Of a DNA stretch of 64,000 bases, positions 37,139 through 49,372 are shown one piece after another. A program made the translations under genes and the position numbers. A model generated the notes under the pieces. The model ran no database searches. It was not told where the DNA came from and saw nothing but the letters and a program-made list of their open reading frames with translations. Source of the stretch: Margaritifera margaritifera (Eukaryota; Mollusca; Bivalvia; Unionida; Margaritiferidae); assembly GCA_029931535.1 (NCBI GenBank), contig JAQPZY010001670.1, forward strand, positions 7,123,501 through 7,187,500, written 5' to 3'. Each line of letters begins with the position of its first letter. Positions within the stretch are counted from its first letter, which is position 1.

Positions 37139-37303
37139 AGGGTTGTTGTTTGATTAAAACACATCAGCACATGAAAGGTTATATAGTGCCACAGCAAATG
37201 GAGTAAAGTGTCTTGCCCAAAGACACACAATGGAGGCCGACCTGGCCTGGTCTGAGAAGAATTCGAACCCGTACCCTTCTGGCATACTAACCACTGAGCT
37301 TCT
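37139..37303 (-). mobile_element. tRNA-derived SINE, copy 2 of the 'CCTTGGGCAAGG' family, degraded
   Basis: On the minus strand: 'AAGCTCAGTGGTTAG' (box A region), 'GGGTTCGAATTC' (box B region), then 'GTGTGTCTTTGGGCAAGACA' and 'CTTTACTCCATTTGCTG'. It matches 9245-9434 throughout, with more substitutions. Confidence 0.8.
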
Positions 37304-38566
37304 TGTGATACTGTTTTTTCAAAATCTGAACATTTAAAAACTAGAACGAATACCAGTAAAGTAAAAATGTTCTGCTGCCTGAAAGTCGACATTATTTTGG
37401 AATTAATTTGAAGAAAGAAAATAATTTTTTTTGTCTCCATGTAAATCATCTTATGTGCAGGAAAATTATTTCTTAATTTTTTTAGCAACTTTTGAAAAGT
37501 GAAATATACAGAATATTATGCTGTTGTAATCTGTCTTTTTAAAAACTTTTTCAATGGAATTTTGCCAACATTTTTGGTATTAACTTAAATAATGTCACTG
37601 ATAATTTTTAAGTATTAGTTATAATGAAACTTAATTCTTTACTTCTAAATGAGGGACTGCATTATATCCACTTGTTACATTTATATATTTCAGCTCAATC
37701 CAAAAAAATAAAAAAAATAAAGAAAAAGTGCTTGAAGGTAAGAAGAAGAAGAAGAAAAAGAAGAGTTTTACTGATAGTAAGGATAGATAGACAATCTTGA
37801 GTATACAGATGTAGGGGAGCTAGGATTGTCTCCCTTAATTTCCTTCTTACCCACAAGTGACATCCACAACTGTTAAAACAGAAAATGGACTATTGCTTAC
37901 AACAGTATCATACCCATTTCATAATAATGGACTCTCACAATCCCATAGCATCAACTAACTTACTCATGAATTTTGAGCATGCAACAAATCTATGATAAGA
38001 AAAAAATGGAGAATGCCAAACAAATTTCATAAAATTTAATGTGATGTTCACTGTCCCAAGTAATAAGCAAAACAATCTATATTACTCATACAACATTTTA
38101 TTCAAAACACTAGAAGATCCTGAAAAGATAATGAAGGTATCTTGACAAAGTATTGCCTCTTCTTGAAAATTTAAACATATCTGGTAAATAGATCAGTCAC
38201 CCATATATTTGCCCATCCATGTATATACCCTAGCAGTGGCCCAAGGTGATACAATGAACACATTAAATATGTCAATTCTGTGCCCCAAAACAAAAACATT
38301 CTAAGATAATAAGCTTGCTGTTCAAAGGTTTACCATGTAAATATCATGACCTTGGCAACAGTTTCTTGTCACTACTCAGAAACTTGCCTTAAGTGATACC
38401 TCCAACATAAGGGACAATTGCATTCAAAGGACACTTTTAGGAACCGCTAATGGAAATCTTCACATAATTTTCCTTTAAATAAATTAAATACCTCCTTAAT
38501 GTAAACATTACACAAATACATGTATTTAAGACCTGAAACTATATTATGATAGCATTTCACTGCGGG
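37304..38566. other. No feature recognised
   Basis: AT-rich with a purine-rich GAA tract at 37742-37765. No exon or repeat family recognised. Confidence 0.4.
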
Positions 38567-39255
38567 TTCGGGAATGTAGAATAGGTTCAATGTGCCCTCC
38601 TGCACAGCATCCAAATGCAGGTTCAGGGATGTATAATAGATTCAATGTACCCTCCTGCACAGCGTCCCAATGCAGGTTCAGAGATGTAGAATAGGTTCAA
38701 TGTGCCCTACTACTCAACATCCCAATGCAGGTTCAGAGATGTAGAATAGGTTCTATGTGCCCTACTACTCAACATCCCAATGCAGGTTCAGGAATGTATA
38801 ATAAATTCAATGTGTCCTACTACTCAACATCCCAATGCAGGTTCAGGGATGTAGAATAGATTCAATGTGTCCTACTGCTCAACATCCCACTGTGGGTTCA
38901 AAGATGTTGCATAGGCTCGATGCACCCTCCTGCACAGCATCCCACAGTGGGTGTAGCATCCCACGTTAGGTTCGGGGATGTAGAATAGACTTGATGCACC
39001 CACCTGCATAGCATTGTATTGCAGTATTGCAGGTTGAGGGATATAGGATAGGTTCAATGCACCCTCCTGCACAACATTGAATTGCAGTATTGCAGGTTCA
39101 GGGATATAGGATACATGTAGGTTCAATGCACCATCCTGCATAGCATTGTATTGCAGTATTGCAGGTTCAGGGATATAGGATAGGTTCAATGCACCCTCCT
39201 GCACAGCATTCCACTTTGGGTTCAGGGATGTAGAATAGGCTTGATACACCCACCT
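38567..39255. repeat. 55-bp tandem repeat, about 12 units, two subfamilies
   Basis: 'TGCAGGTTCAGGGATGTAGA' plus 'ATAGGTTCAATGTGCCCTCC' recurs at 55 bp up to about 38930. From about 39000 a variant with 'CATTGTATTGCAGTATTGCA' and a longer period takes over. The 134-codon minus-strand frame across it is repeat-derived. Confidence 0.92.
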
Positions 39256-39632
39256 GCATGTCATATAAGGCCACAAATGGAGGTAACCAGTTTACAGTTG
39301 GATGCTTCCTGCGATGGTGTTCCAACTGATAAATTGTTGGACTTTGATAAAGATTGTGGTTTATACAGAAAAATTGACCTTGTGTTTTTTTATATACATT
39401 ATTCTTTTGTGCCATTATCTTTGTTTTGTATCATGTCTCTTGGGGGAGATTTTGCAACATCTTTATATTTATATTTTGTCTCCAGGTGGATTTTTAAGAT
39501 TTTTTAAAAATATTTAATAAACTCCATAAATGGGTAGCTATGGGTTGCAGTACCATCTGACAGACTAGCTTACAGAGAATTTGATAGAGTCACACATTAA
39601 AACTATACAATGAATATATATTTGGTTTATTA

Positions 39633-39696
<64 letters not shown>

Positions 39697-39889
39697 CCAT
39701 GTTATATATGAAATACATTTGTTGTTGTCTTCTATATCACTATTAAAACTATTAAAATAGTTATTCCCTTATTCTTGTCAAGTTCATTAGGTCCTGAAAG
39801 ATACCAGCCAAAACTGGAGATATTCCCTCATATATCTCTATCATAATACATGTATTGTTTTACACATTAAAGTAGCTAGCGAATGATTC
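39256..39889. other. No gene; contains (GA)n 39636-39692
   Basis: A pure 57-bp (GA)n tract is the only feature seen. Nearby frames show no domain. Confidence 0.5.
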
Positions 39890-40867
39890 ACAACAAAAAT
39901 GATATATCAATTATACCTACATAAGCTTGCCATCTATGATTGAATTTCTCCAAATCACAATTTTTGAAGGCTCTATACTTTTCTAATTTTTGTACTGATA
40001 TGATATTTCTTTCTTAAATGTTTCCAAGTTTGGTACTTTATTGTGAATATGTAATTTAAATATGTAGTTCTTTTCTAATAGTAAAATCAAAATTTAAAAT
40101 TTCATCACATTTGTTTTGTTTATTTATTCATAATATTGTATCTACTACTGTTAAGTTAAACCAATGTGTATGCATGTATCTTTCAGCCACCTGAATAATT
40201 GTATCCAACATTTTTTAACAATAGCGCAATAATACAATAAATGATAAAGTGATTGTTCTGTTTCTCTACAAAAAAATATAACTTTGTCTTGTTGAATTTT
40301 CATTTTGTGTAAAAGAACATTTGTAGGTAGAATTCTATGAAAAATGTTCAATTGAAACCATTTAAGACAATTATTCCTTGTACACTTATGTACCAATAGA
40401 TATTTGTTCTTCCAGTCGAAACACTCATCTAAGTTAAGATCACGTCTCCATTTATCTTGTGCCTTTGGATCGAAATTATTTTTTGATAAAAATAAACAAA
40501 TACATTGACAACCAGTTTTTGTTGTTGAGTAAGCAAATGTAGCAGAACTTACATAGTTGCTATATGTAGGATAATATCTGAAGCTTCTATAATGATTGTA
40601 ACCTCAAATACCCTTTGATAGCACCTGTAATACCCTCATATTGCAGAAAATTTATTCCACATTGATAAATTATTAAAAAATAATTAAAACTAATAAACAG
40701 ATTGTTGCATGTGTAATCTCTGATTATATTTGCTCCACAATTGCACACATGTTTACAGAAAATGCTGTGATCTTCAAATTAGCATTGAATCATAATGGTT
40801 CAGCTAGAAACCATTGCCATGATTCATGCTTGTTTATTTCTTGTAGTTTTAACCAACTGAATAAAAA

Positions 40868-40966
40868 GTTGTTCCACAACAAGTTTGCATATCCAAGTTG
40901 TTCCACAACAAGTTTGCATATCCAAGTTGTTCCACAACAAGTTTGCATATCCAAGTTGCTTTTAAT
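40868..40966. repeat. 29-bp tandem repeat, 3.3 units, inside the LINE
   Basis: 'GTTGTTCCACAACAAGTTTG' plus 'CATATCCAA' repeats without change. TTGTTCCACAACAA is itself palindromic. It lies within the decayed ORF2 region, so it arose after insertion or is an insertion of its own. Confidence 0.9.
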
Positions 40967-41085
40967 GCCATCATATAAATTTTAATGTTAATCATCTCAA
41001 TCCTCCTTTAGAATATTTTTTCGTACAGATTAGTCTTTTTATCTTATCAATCGATTTATCCCAAGAGAAATTTAAAAAAAAAACA

Positions 41086-41107
41086 CCCCCCCCCCCCCCC
41101 CCCCCCC
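41086..41107. repeat. (C)22 homopolymer
   Basis: 22 consecutive C on the plus strand directly after an A-run, inside the LINE. Such runs are prone to slippage and to sequencing error. Confidence 0.9.
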
Positions 41108-43610
41108 AAAAACAAAACCAACAGAAAAAAACCCATTTGATCCAGTTTATTCATAAACAAATAATCAAATGATTTATCTTGGACACAGCAAGATTCTTTA
41201 TAACAGTAATTTTTCCAAAAGTTGTCAAAATTCTCTTGGACCATTGTAAGAACATAAGTTTAATTTCTTCAATTTTGTCTTGATAGTTTAATTCTATCAT
41301 TTCTCTTAAATTTGTTGTGAATTTAATGCCAAGCAGTGTGAAACACAAGTTACTCAATTTAATGAATTTTCCTGACAAAACTTCTCTATTTTTCTTTTTC
41401 CAAACCAAATGGCTCTAGTCTTTTCAATGATAATGCTAAGGCCAGAGAACCTGGCATAGAACTTCAATGTATCTAAGGTAGCTCTCAATGACATTTCAGT
41501 AGCATCTAAAATAATATCAGTATCATCTGCATATTGGGATAGAACATATTCTATGTTATACATTTTTATAACTTTGATCTCAGGATTTAACCTAATCGCA
41601 TTTCCTTGAATCTCAGTATATAAAATGAAAATATATGGCAATAAGGGATCACCCTGCCTGCTACCACATTCTATTGGAAACCATTTTGAAACTTGATTGT
41701 TCACCGTGACACATGATTTGATATCCTTGTAAAATATTTAATTCCATTTTTTAACCATTGGGCCAAACTTTAAAAAAATGAACTTTATCAATAAATTTTC
41801 ATGAAACCAAATCAAAAGCTTCTTCAAAGTCGACAAGGAGAAGATCAGGGATATCTGTCTCCTTTGCACATTGCATTATATCATAAATAATTATTATTTT
41901 TTTCCACTATATATCGACCAGAAATGAAACCCATTTGATCTGTTTGTATCAGTTTTGATAAGTATTTCCTAATTATATTCACAATAGTTGCAGAGACAAG
42001 TTTATAGGTAGTATTTAACAAAGATATAGATCTCCAATTCTTTAGTAATAATTTATCCTTATTGCCTATTGGAATACAACTTATAATTCCTTCTTTTTGA
42101 GGAGCTGATATATCACTGTTATGAAAACAAACATTTATATATCTAAAAAAAAATAATACCTAAATCCTTCCAAAAGAATTTTTTAAATTCTGCGGTAAAG
42201 CCATCTGAGCCTAGACTTGTATCGTTTTTCATTTTTGTAAGACTGGACAGTAATTCATTGTATGTACATGTAATTAATCCTTTAATTGAATTTTGCCCAT
42301 TTAAGTTAAGTTTAGGTAATTCACATTGCAGGTTAAAAAGATTATTTAAACTTACCTCTTCTACTTCTCATAATTTAGAAAGGTTCTCATAATAAACATT
42401 AGTTTCATTTAATATTTCATGATGATCATTTGTTATCAAACCATCATTCTTCTGCAACTGAGGCACGAGTTTTGAAACATAATTTCTATTTTCCAAATTA
42501 CAAAAGTATTGCTTTACTTTATCTCCTTCCCTCATCCAAATTGCTTTAGATCTAATTCTAACCTCCTCTAACATTTTATCTCTAATTTGTCTAAGTTCAT
42601 ATTGGTATAATTTATCTGTAGAACATCTCTGGTCTTCCTCCAATTTATGTATTTAATCAATTAAATATTTTTCTCTTCTATCAATTTATTTCTTTTTGTG
42701 GGATGGATAAGAAATTGCCATGCCTCTATTTCCATTAATGATAAATCTTCATAAAAGAGTTGGTCATCAACGTTGAACTGTGTTCCTGATCTAGGGATGT
42801 TGTGAAGCTGTTTAAGAGAACATGCAAGCAAAGCATATTGTTTTATAACATCCTCCATTTTTCCCTTATATTCGTGATCTCTGCATAAAGAGTTACTAAA
42901 TTTCCAATATGTATTTCGCCCCGCATTTTTTTCAATAAATCAAGCCATATTAAAGAGTGATCAGATCTGTATCCTGCTTCAATACTGACTTTTTCCACAT
43001 CACATATCAGTTTATCTGAAATCAAGAAGAAATCAAATCCTGCCTGCTTAAATTAATTTTTGCATCTCCAAGTAAATCTTGCCTTTTCCTTATTTAACTC
43101 TTTCCAGGTATAAACTAAATTTAATTTATGTATCAAACCTACCACTACCTCTTTAGCTTTAGTATTATTTTTATCAGGGTTCATAACTAGGTCAATATTG
43201 CCTGCCATAATTACATAAGCATTTTGATGTACGTTTTGAAATGTACTTATTTCCTTTAATATCTCTGTATAAATTTCTGGTGAATCACGGTTAGAATCAT
43301 ATATATTAAACAGCAAAAACTGTCTTCCTTCTATTACATATAAACTTAACCTATTTCCGTTTGTATCTATTATAAAATTGTTTAATTTATATTCAAAATT
43401 ATTGTTGCATTAGATTGCATCTCCCCATGACTGACTAGTAAAGGAGTGAAAGGAACATTCATATCCCCATATGGCTCAAATGAGTTTCTTCTCTTTTGCT
43501 TGGAAATGTGTATCTTGTTAAGAAATATATGGAGTGTGTTTTTGCCTTTAGAGAATTCAGAACATCACGCCTTTTTAGGTGATTCTCTAAGCCTGGACAA
43601 TTTAAAGATA

Positions 43611-44957
43611 TTATTGAGATACTATTATCTAAAATCATATTACTAGGAAATGTCTAAACAGGAAAAAAAAAATATTTTCTGATAATAATATTGCAGAGAT
43701 CAGGAAGTTTTAACAGGAAATTACAATCTACCTGTTGCTTTAGTTGGAAATGCTTGCTTTGGGGCAAATATTTTACATTTATTGTATGGAAACTCTATGC
43801 TTACAATATCTTTCATGTTCAAAAAACGATCTCCCCCTGGAATTCATACAGGAAAGAAAGAGAAGAGCAAAGGAAAAGACATTATAGTATATGAGACAAA
43901 AAATGGCAAGAAATAAAATACAAACAAGTACACAATTGTTTAAGTAACAATCTTTCATACCGAATAGGAGAACTCATTATTAAACCTTCCAGCTCACAAA
44001 CACCATTGCCTAATATTGATAAACAATGTGTATGGGCAAAGGGAGCTAATCCAGATATCAACTGTGATGTATTCTGTATTAATGATCAGCTGTATACTGT
44101 ATTACAATACAGGTATTTAGCTAAAAATGCATGAACATAAATCTGAGCTATCTGCTCCTGCCAAACAATAAAAATACCAAACAAGAAGTAAATACAAAGA
44201 AAGAAAAAAAGAAAAAAAAAATGAAAGTGTATAGGTTTGTAATGCAAAGGGAAGGAAAAAAAAAGACGGAGTCTATTGGGGAAAAAAGATACAGTAGCAA
44301 GGCTGAACTAAACAGAACTGGGGGGAAAAAATGGTGGAATTTGAACATAATTTATTTTTATCTTCAAAATCGAGGACCAAGACCTTTAAATAAATGGAGC
44401 CTTCCTTTAGACTGAGCATAATTTAACAAAGAAAAGTAATGGTGTTATGCAAGAAAAACATATTCACATGGAAAAGCTTATGTTTATCCTCATTAATTTT
44501 ATGCTTTAATAAATTTTTACAATTACATGTAAGAACAAACACCATTATATTTCCCAAAAATCTTCTTTTCCCCCTTCTCCATTTCAATTTATTTTGACTT
44601 GATTATCAGCTTGAATCAGTTTGAATTAACACATAGACAAATTTGCCCAAGAGTTTATGCAAGAATTAGTGTAGGGCATTTTTACTACAATACAAATTGC
44701 AGCTCTAGTCAAAACATCACAAATGCTTTCTGCAGCCATATTCAGCACTGCCTCTCTATCCTCAAAAAGCATAAACTGTACTACTGGATTTAGGTCAAAA
44801 TGTATTTATGTGCATACTGGTACATTAAATACAAAGAACAATTTTATACATACAATTCAGCATTATAAAGATCAGAAACTACACAAATATAATCTCCATG
44901 GGTATGGTATGCAACAGTATCATGCATGTACCAATCTGGTTTCAAAAAAGAGCTGAT
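43611..44957. other. No gene recognised; possible 5' part of the LINE
   Basis: A LINE ORF1/5'UTR would be expected here on the minus strand, but no ORF1 domain was recognised. Plus-strand frames at 43691-44415 carry A-rich runs and no known motif. Confidence 0.35.
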
Positions 44958-45572
44958 AGCATTTTACAAGCATACTGTGCATGCAAAATGATTGCACTAT
45001 ACAAACATGCTGTACATGCAAAATGATAGCACTGTACAAGCATACTGTGCATGCAAAATGATAGCACTGTACAAGCATACTGTGCATGCAAAATGATAGC
45101 ACTGTACAAGCATGCTGTGCAAATAAAATGACAGCACTGTACAAGCATGCTGTGCATGAAATATGATAGCACTGTACAAGCATACTGTGCAAATAAAATG
45201 ATAGCACTGTACAAGCATGTTGTGTAAAAATGATAGCACTGTACAAGCATGCTGTGCAAACAAAATGATAGCACTGTACAAAGCATGCTGTGCAAACAAA
45301 ATGATAGCACTGTACAAGCATTTTGTGCAAGCAAAATGATAGCACTGTACAAGCATGCAAATAAAATGATTGCACTGTACAAGCATGTTGTGCAAGCAAA
45401 ATGATAACACTGTACAAGCATGCTGTGCAAGCAAAATGATAACACTGTACTAGTATTTTGTGCAAGTAAAATATCACTACCAGCATCTAAACAAAATGAT
45501 TGCACTGTACAGGCATAGAGTGCAAGCAAAATTAAAACATTGTACAAGCATGCTGTGCATGCAAAGTTATAA
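44958..45572. repeat. 35-bp tandem repeat, about 17 units
   Basis: 'AAAATGATAGCACTGTACAA' plus 'GCATGCTGTGCAAGC' recurs at 35 bp. Since 35 is not a multiple of three, all three minus-strand frames read the same Cys/His-rich peptide in rotation and stay open for up to 201 codons; this is a repeat effect. The array resumes at 45858-45925 after a SINE. Confidence 0.93.
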
Positions 45573-45582
45573 CACTATACAA

Positions 45583-45847
45583 ATTTGTTTGTTTGTTTGT
45601 TTGTTTTTGTGGGTTTAACGCCATTTTTTGGCACACGATAGACTATACATGGTGGCCAGTATAACTGGTGGAGGAAGAACCCATGAAAGAAACCCAGGAA
45701 GAACCACCGACCCACGGGAAGCTACTGTCAAGCTTTCTCACATACCCACATTGGCTGAGCCCAAGACTCGAACCCATGCAGACAGAGGTGAGATGGTAGT
45801 GATCAGTAAAGGCAAGCGCCTTAGACCACTTGGTCACCTGGGGCCCC
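45583..45847 (-). mobile_element. Full-length tRNA-derived SINE inserted in the 35-bp array
   Basis: Same family as 24280-24525: minus-strand box A-like 'TGACCAAGTGG', box B 'GGGTTCGAGTC', body 'TGACAGTAGCTTCCCGTGGG' and tail (CAAA)n. Flanking direct repeats CACTATACAA (45573-45582) and CACTAAACAA (45848-45857) differ at one base. Array units continue on the far side, so the insertion is younger than the array. Confidence 0.9.
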
Positions 45848-47221
45848 CACTAAACAAGCATGTTGTGCAAGCAAAATGAATGTACATGTACTGTACACGC
45901 ATACTGTGCAACAAAACACAAAAACTTGCTGTGCTTACCCGAGTAATGTGCACCCAACTGCTAAATTCATACTGTTAACAGTGGGTTACCTCCCCTTGGT
46001 AGGATAACACCACTGCCACAATGCTATAAATCTGGTGGTAAAATGCCACCTGAAGAAAACCGTACCCTTTAAAAACCTCATGACACTTCATTACAATTGT
46101 GTATTTGCTGTGATCTTTGCTCTTACGTGTCTCTGCCACAGTCTGAAGATTTTTGTGTAACATGTAGGAGAATAAGAGTCCCTTGAAGGAACTGACACTA
46201 TACTCTAAAAAAATAATTCCCTGGAATTCAAGATATGACCATTTCTTCTTTTTAACTGCTGAGTGTTAAAACCATCTATGATATTCTTGAGCGATAAGAT
46301 TTTCAAATAAATCACTGTGGTGGCCATATTGGATATAAGATCAGCACCATTTTCATTTAGGACAAACTAGACAATATTAGAAGACTTTTGGTGAAAACCC
46401 CATGCCAATTTCACCATCCATTCAGCGGAGTTAGTGCCAACAAGATTTTCAATATGTTCATAGAGGCAGCTATATTGGATATCTGCACCATTTTCATTTG
46501 GGACTAACTAGATATCATAAGATGTCTTGTTCGTGAACACCTTATGTCGACATTCTGGGAGGAATAGCAACAGCAAGATTTTCAAGATGGCCAACATGGC
46601 GGCCATATTGGATGTCAGATCAACATCATTTTCATTCAGGACCAACCAGAAGTCTTGTGGTGAAAACACTATGTCAATATGACTTTCCATTTAGAAGAAG
46701 TAGTGACAAGAAGATTTTCAAGATGAATGCCATGGTGGCCTTATTTGAGATCAGATGAGCACCATTTTCAGTTAGGACCAACTAGATATCGTAATTAGTC
46801 TTCTGCTGAAAACCTCATATCAATATGATTTTCCATGTAGGAGGAGTAGCAATAACAAGATTTTCAAGATGGCTGCCATGGTGGCCATACTGGATGTCAA
46901 ATCAGCACCATTTTCATTTAGAACCAACTAGATATCATAAGAAATCTTCTTGTGAAAGCCCAATGTCAAATATGACTTTCCATCTAGAAATACTGATAAC
47001 AAGATTTTCAAGATGGCCACTGGGGTGGCCATATTAGATATCAGATTGGCAAACTTTTCATTTTAAGACAAACTAGACACCATAAGAAGTCTTCTGGTGA
47101 AAACCCATGCCAATATGACTTTCTGTTCTGGAGGAGTTGCAATAACAACATTTTCACGATGGCTGCCATGGTGGCCATATTGGATGTTAGATAGGTACCA
47201 ATTTCATTTAGGACCAACTAG

Positions 47222-47225
<4 letters not shown>

Positions 47226-47287
<62 letters not shown>

Positions 47288-47392
47288 TTAATAATAATAA
47301 TAATGACTTTATTTAAAGTGGATGACACATTAGCTGCATGAAACTAATCATCCTTGTGGCCCTCTTCATAAGAAGTCATTTAATGAAAACTC
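47226..47392 (-). mobile_element. LINE 3'-end fragment with (ATT)n tail
   Basis: The family B unit 'GGACCAACTAGATAT|CATAAGAAGTC' is split here. On the minus strand the insert reads '...CCACTTTAAATAAAGTC' followed by (ATT)n of about 60 bp. That is, it has a polyadenylation-like AATAAA and a simple-repeat tail as in CR1/L2-type LINEs. It suggests that some (AAT/ATT)n tracts in this genome are retroposon tails. Confidence 0.65.
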
Positions 47393-47547
47393 CATGTTGA
47401 TAATCCATCTACTGAGGAGAAGTAGCGGTAACAAGTCTTTCAAGATGGATGCTGTAGTGTCCATATTCATTTAGGACCAACTAGATATCATAAGAAGTCC
47501 TGTGGTGAAAACCTCATGCCAACATAACTTTCTGTTCAGGAGGAGTA

Positions 47548-48130
47548 CAAGATACAAAATAAAAGAAATTTTATTTAACATTGGTAGTCCACATAACATA
47601 AAAACACTGGCTCTGGATTAAATATTTTACCAAGATGACGTAGAATTGTACTTCACATCTCAGCAGACAGGTACACAGATAGTACATATTTACAATGAAA
47701 CAATACACATAAGGAACATTACATTGCCAACAGTAACAACAGATTAAAAGAAAAAACAACATTATATAACATGCAAATATACATTTTTTTGTACATATAT
47801 GACACATCACGGAAAGACATACATTTGAAAATTTAGATAAGAAATATAAGTTAGTAATTAAAATAAGCATTATGGCAACAGAATTCAAACCAGATTAAAT
47901 CTGTAAAATTAGTAACCTTAAAGCTGACATGACACTGACCACTAAATAGAATGACATAAAGCACATATACCATGAGGCCCAGACTGAATCAGTTTACCAA
48001 ATTCTTTGAAATCAGGGATTGTTCTCAGTTCATCGGGTAGGATGTTCGAGTCTCTGAGGGTATACAATTTAATGAGATCTCATAGTATCTTGTGGTCTTT
48101 ATCCTTGGTATTGTTGCCAATTACAATATT
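47548..48130 (-). pseudogene. 5'-truncated LINE, C-terminal ORF2 tail plus 3'UTR
   Basis: The family B unit 'GGAGGAGTA|GCAATAACAAG' is split here, and GTA is repeated at both borders (47545-47547 and 48131-48133). On the minus strand a frame ending at 47942-47944 reads 'RDSNILPDELR', 'FGKLIQSGP' and a final C-x2-C. This resembles the ORF2 C-terminus of several LINE clades, where 'LP-ELR', 'F-K-I--W-GP' and a Cys-rich end are usual. A 3'UTR with AAATAAA follows. It is a dead-on-arrival copy. Confidence 0.65.
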
Positions 48131-48417
48131 GTAGCAATAACAAGATTTTCAAGATGGCCACTGTGGTAGCTATAACAAGATTTCCAAGATGATGACTGTG
48201 GTGGCCATATTGGATATCTGAGCGACACCATTTTCATTTAGGACCAACTAGACCTTGGGATGAATGTGTGTATAAAGTTTCATGGCAACCCTCCAAACAG
48301 TTTAGGAGATGTAGTGATAACAAACTTGTGATAATGGATGGATGGACAACAAACAATGGACAACAGGCCATTCCATAAGCTCTTCTGGTCTATGACCAGT
48401 AGACCTAAAAACTCATA

Positions 48418-49312
48418 TGATTCCTTACTTTCAGAGATGGAACACAAGGCCGATGATGTTATAAGGTAGCTTGTGAGCAGTTCTTATAACTTACCAATGA
48501 TGTCACAATGCATTGCATCTGAGCTGCCACATTTCGTCTGCTTCCTTTACTCTTGTTCTTGATGGAATGTCAATGCATGCACCAAGAACAGTGGTAGGAA
48601 CCAGTCATCATTCTTGTGTACTAATCCACTGACAATGAACAAAGGTTCAGGTGACCTAAGGGTCAAAACATCATCATGGCAGTGATATATTCTGCAAGAG
48701 TATGACCTGTGAGGATTGTGACATGAACTCGAATCTGCCAGACCTGGGTTTATTTGTTTGCAGTTCAGCTTGTTTTATACACAAGAAGTCACTGTAAACA
48801 GTTAAATAAATCATACACAGTGACTATTTTCTTCTCATAAGAACAAAAGTATGGGACAGGTTAGAGCAAGCAGCTGCAAACTCTATATGTAAACCCATAC
48901 AAGCCTAACAGATGGAGCAAGGATAGCTTTTTGCCTAAAGAAAACATCTTCAGTACATAATATACAAGATTCAAAGATACAATATTGAACATTGAAACTA
49001 TGCATAATGATAGAGATAAACAAGTTGGAAAATGTAAGTAGTGATGATGTCTTAATATGATGCTGCCAATATGATTTCAGTAGTTTTTATTACAATATTA
49101 GTACATATTATACTGTTATTTATGACAATATTAATACATATTATACTGCAATTTTATACAAATCCACATTTAGCACAGCTGCTACATATTATAAACGAGG
49201 AATTTTATCATCGATACACAATGTACATTTGACATTTAATGAATAGCATTATTTGACTTGAGTGTGATATGATCATGTATCCCCTGTATAAATTCAGAGA
49301 TATATAAATCTT
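48418..49312. other. No feature recognised
   Basis: No exon, RNA or repeat family recognised between the family B element and the 52-bp array. Confidence 0.4.
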
Positions 49313-49372
49313 ACTAAGAGACATAGCTGTGTAGTCTCACATAACTGTTGTATATCTGAATCTCACTGAGAC
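49313..49372. repeat. 52-bp minisatellite, left remnant (about 1 unit)
   Basis: It reads 'GTGTAGTCTCACATAACTGT', 'TGTATATCTGAATCTCACTG', 'AGAC' and stops exactly at the end of a hAT element. The array resumes at 51679. Confidence 0.9.

Larger units (their letters stand above)
39890..43610 (-). pseudogene. Tx1/L1-like LINE ORF2, decayed (endonuclease, reverse transcriptase, C-terminal region)
   Basis: In minus-strand order, broken across frames, I see the following. An APE endonuclease start near 43610 ('LNCPGLENHLKRRDVLNSLK', then 'EETHLS', the catalytic-Glu motif). 'NIYDSNRDSP' and 'NIDLVMNPD' (43200-43310; the usual GDFN has become GNID). 'GYRSDHSLI', the endonuclease SDH motif (near 42960). 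A reverse transcriptase core with 'SRQGDPLLPY' (near 41650) and the active-site YADD (41522-41533). A C-terminal 'FHRILPTNVLLHKMKI' segment (near 40320). The last recognisable piece, 'AFKNCDLEKFNHRW', is near 39960. Many stops and frameshifts make it inactive. Clade placement rests on motif wording only. Confidence 0.9.
46175..48417 (-). mobile_element. Family B minisatellite-cored element, minus orientation, with two LINE-derived insertions
   Basis: Reverse-complement counterpart of 19168-20510. The 3' hairpin AGTCCCTTGAAGGAACT lies at 46178-46194, then 'TTTTTAACTGCTGAGTGTTA', then about ten units ('CAAGATTTTCAAGATGGCCA', 'CACCATTTTCATTTAGGACC', 'AACTAGATATCATAAGA'). The leader is 'GTTTCATGGCAACCCTCC', and the 5' palindrome 'CTGGTCTATGACCAG' lies at 48393-48411. 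Units are interrupted at 47226-47390 and 47548-48130. Confidence 0.85.

Noticed and set aside
38872..39276. 134-codon minus-strand repeat protein
   Set aside because: It follows the 55-bp minisatellite and is limited by the array borders.
44942..45547. 201-codon minus-strand frame, Cys/His-rich repeats resembling a metal-binding protein
   Set aside because: It is the 35-bp minisatellite read through; all three frames give the same peptide in rotation.
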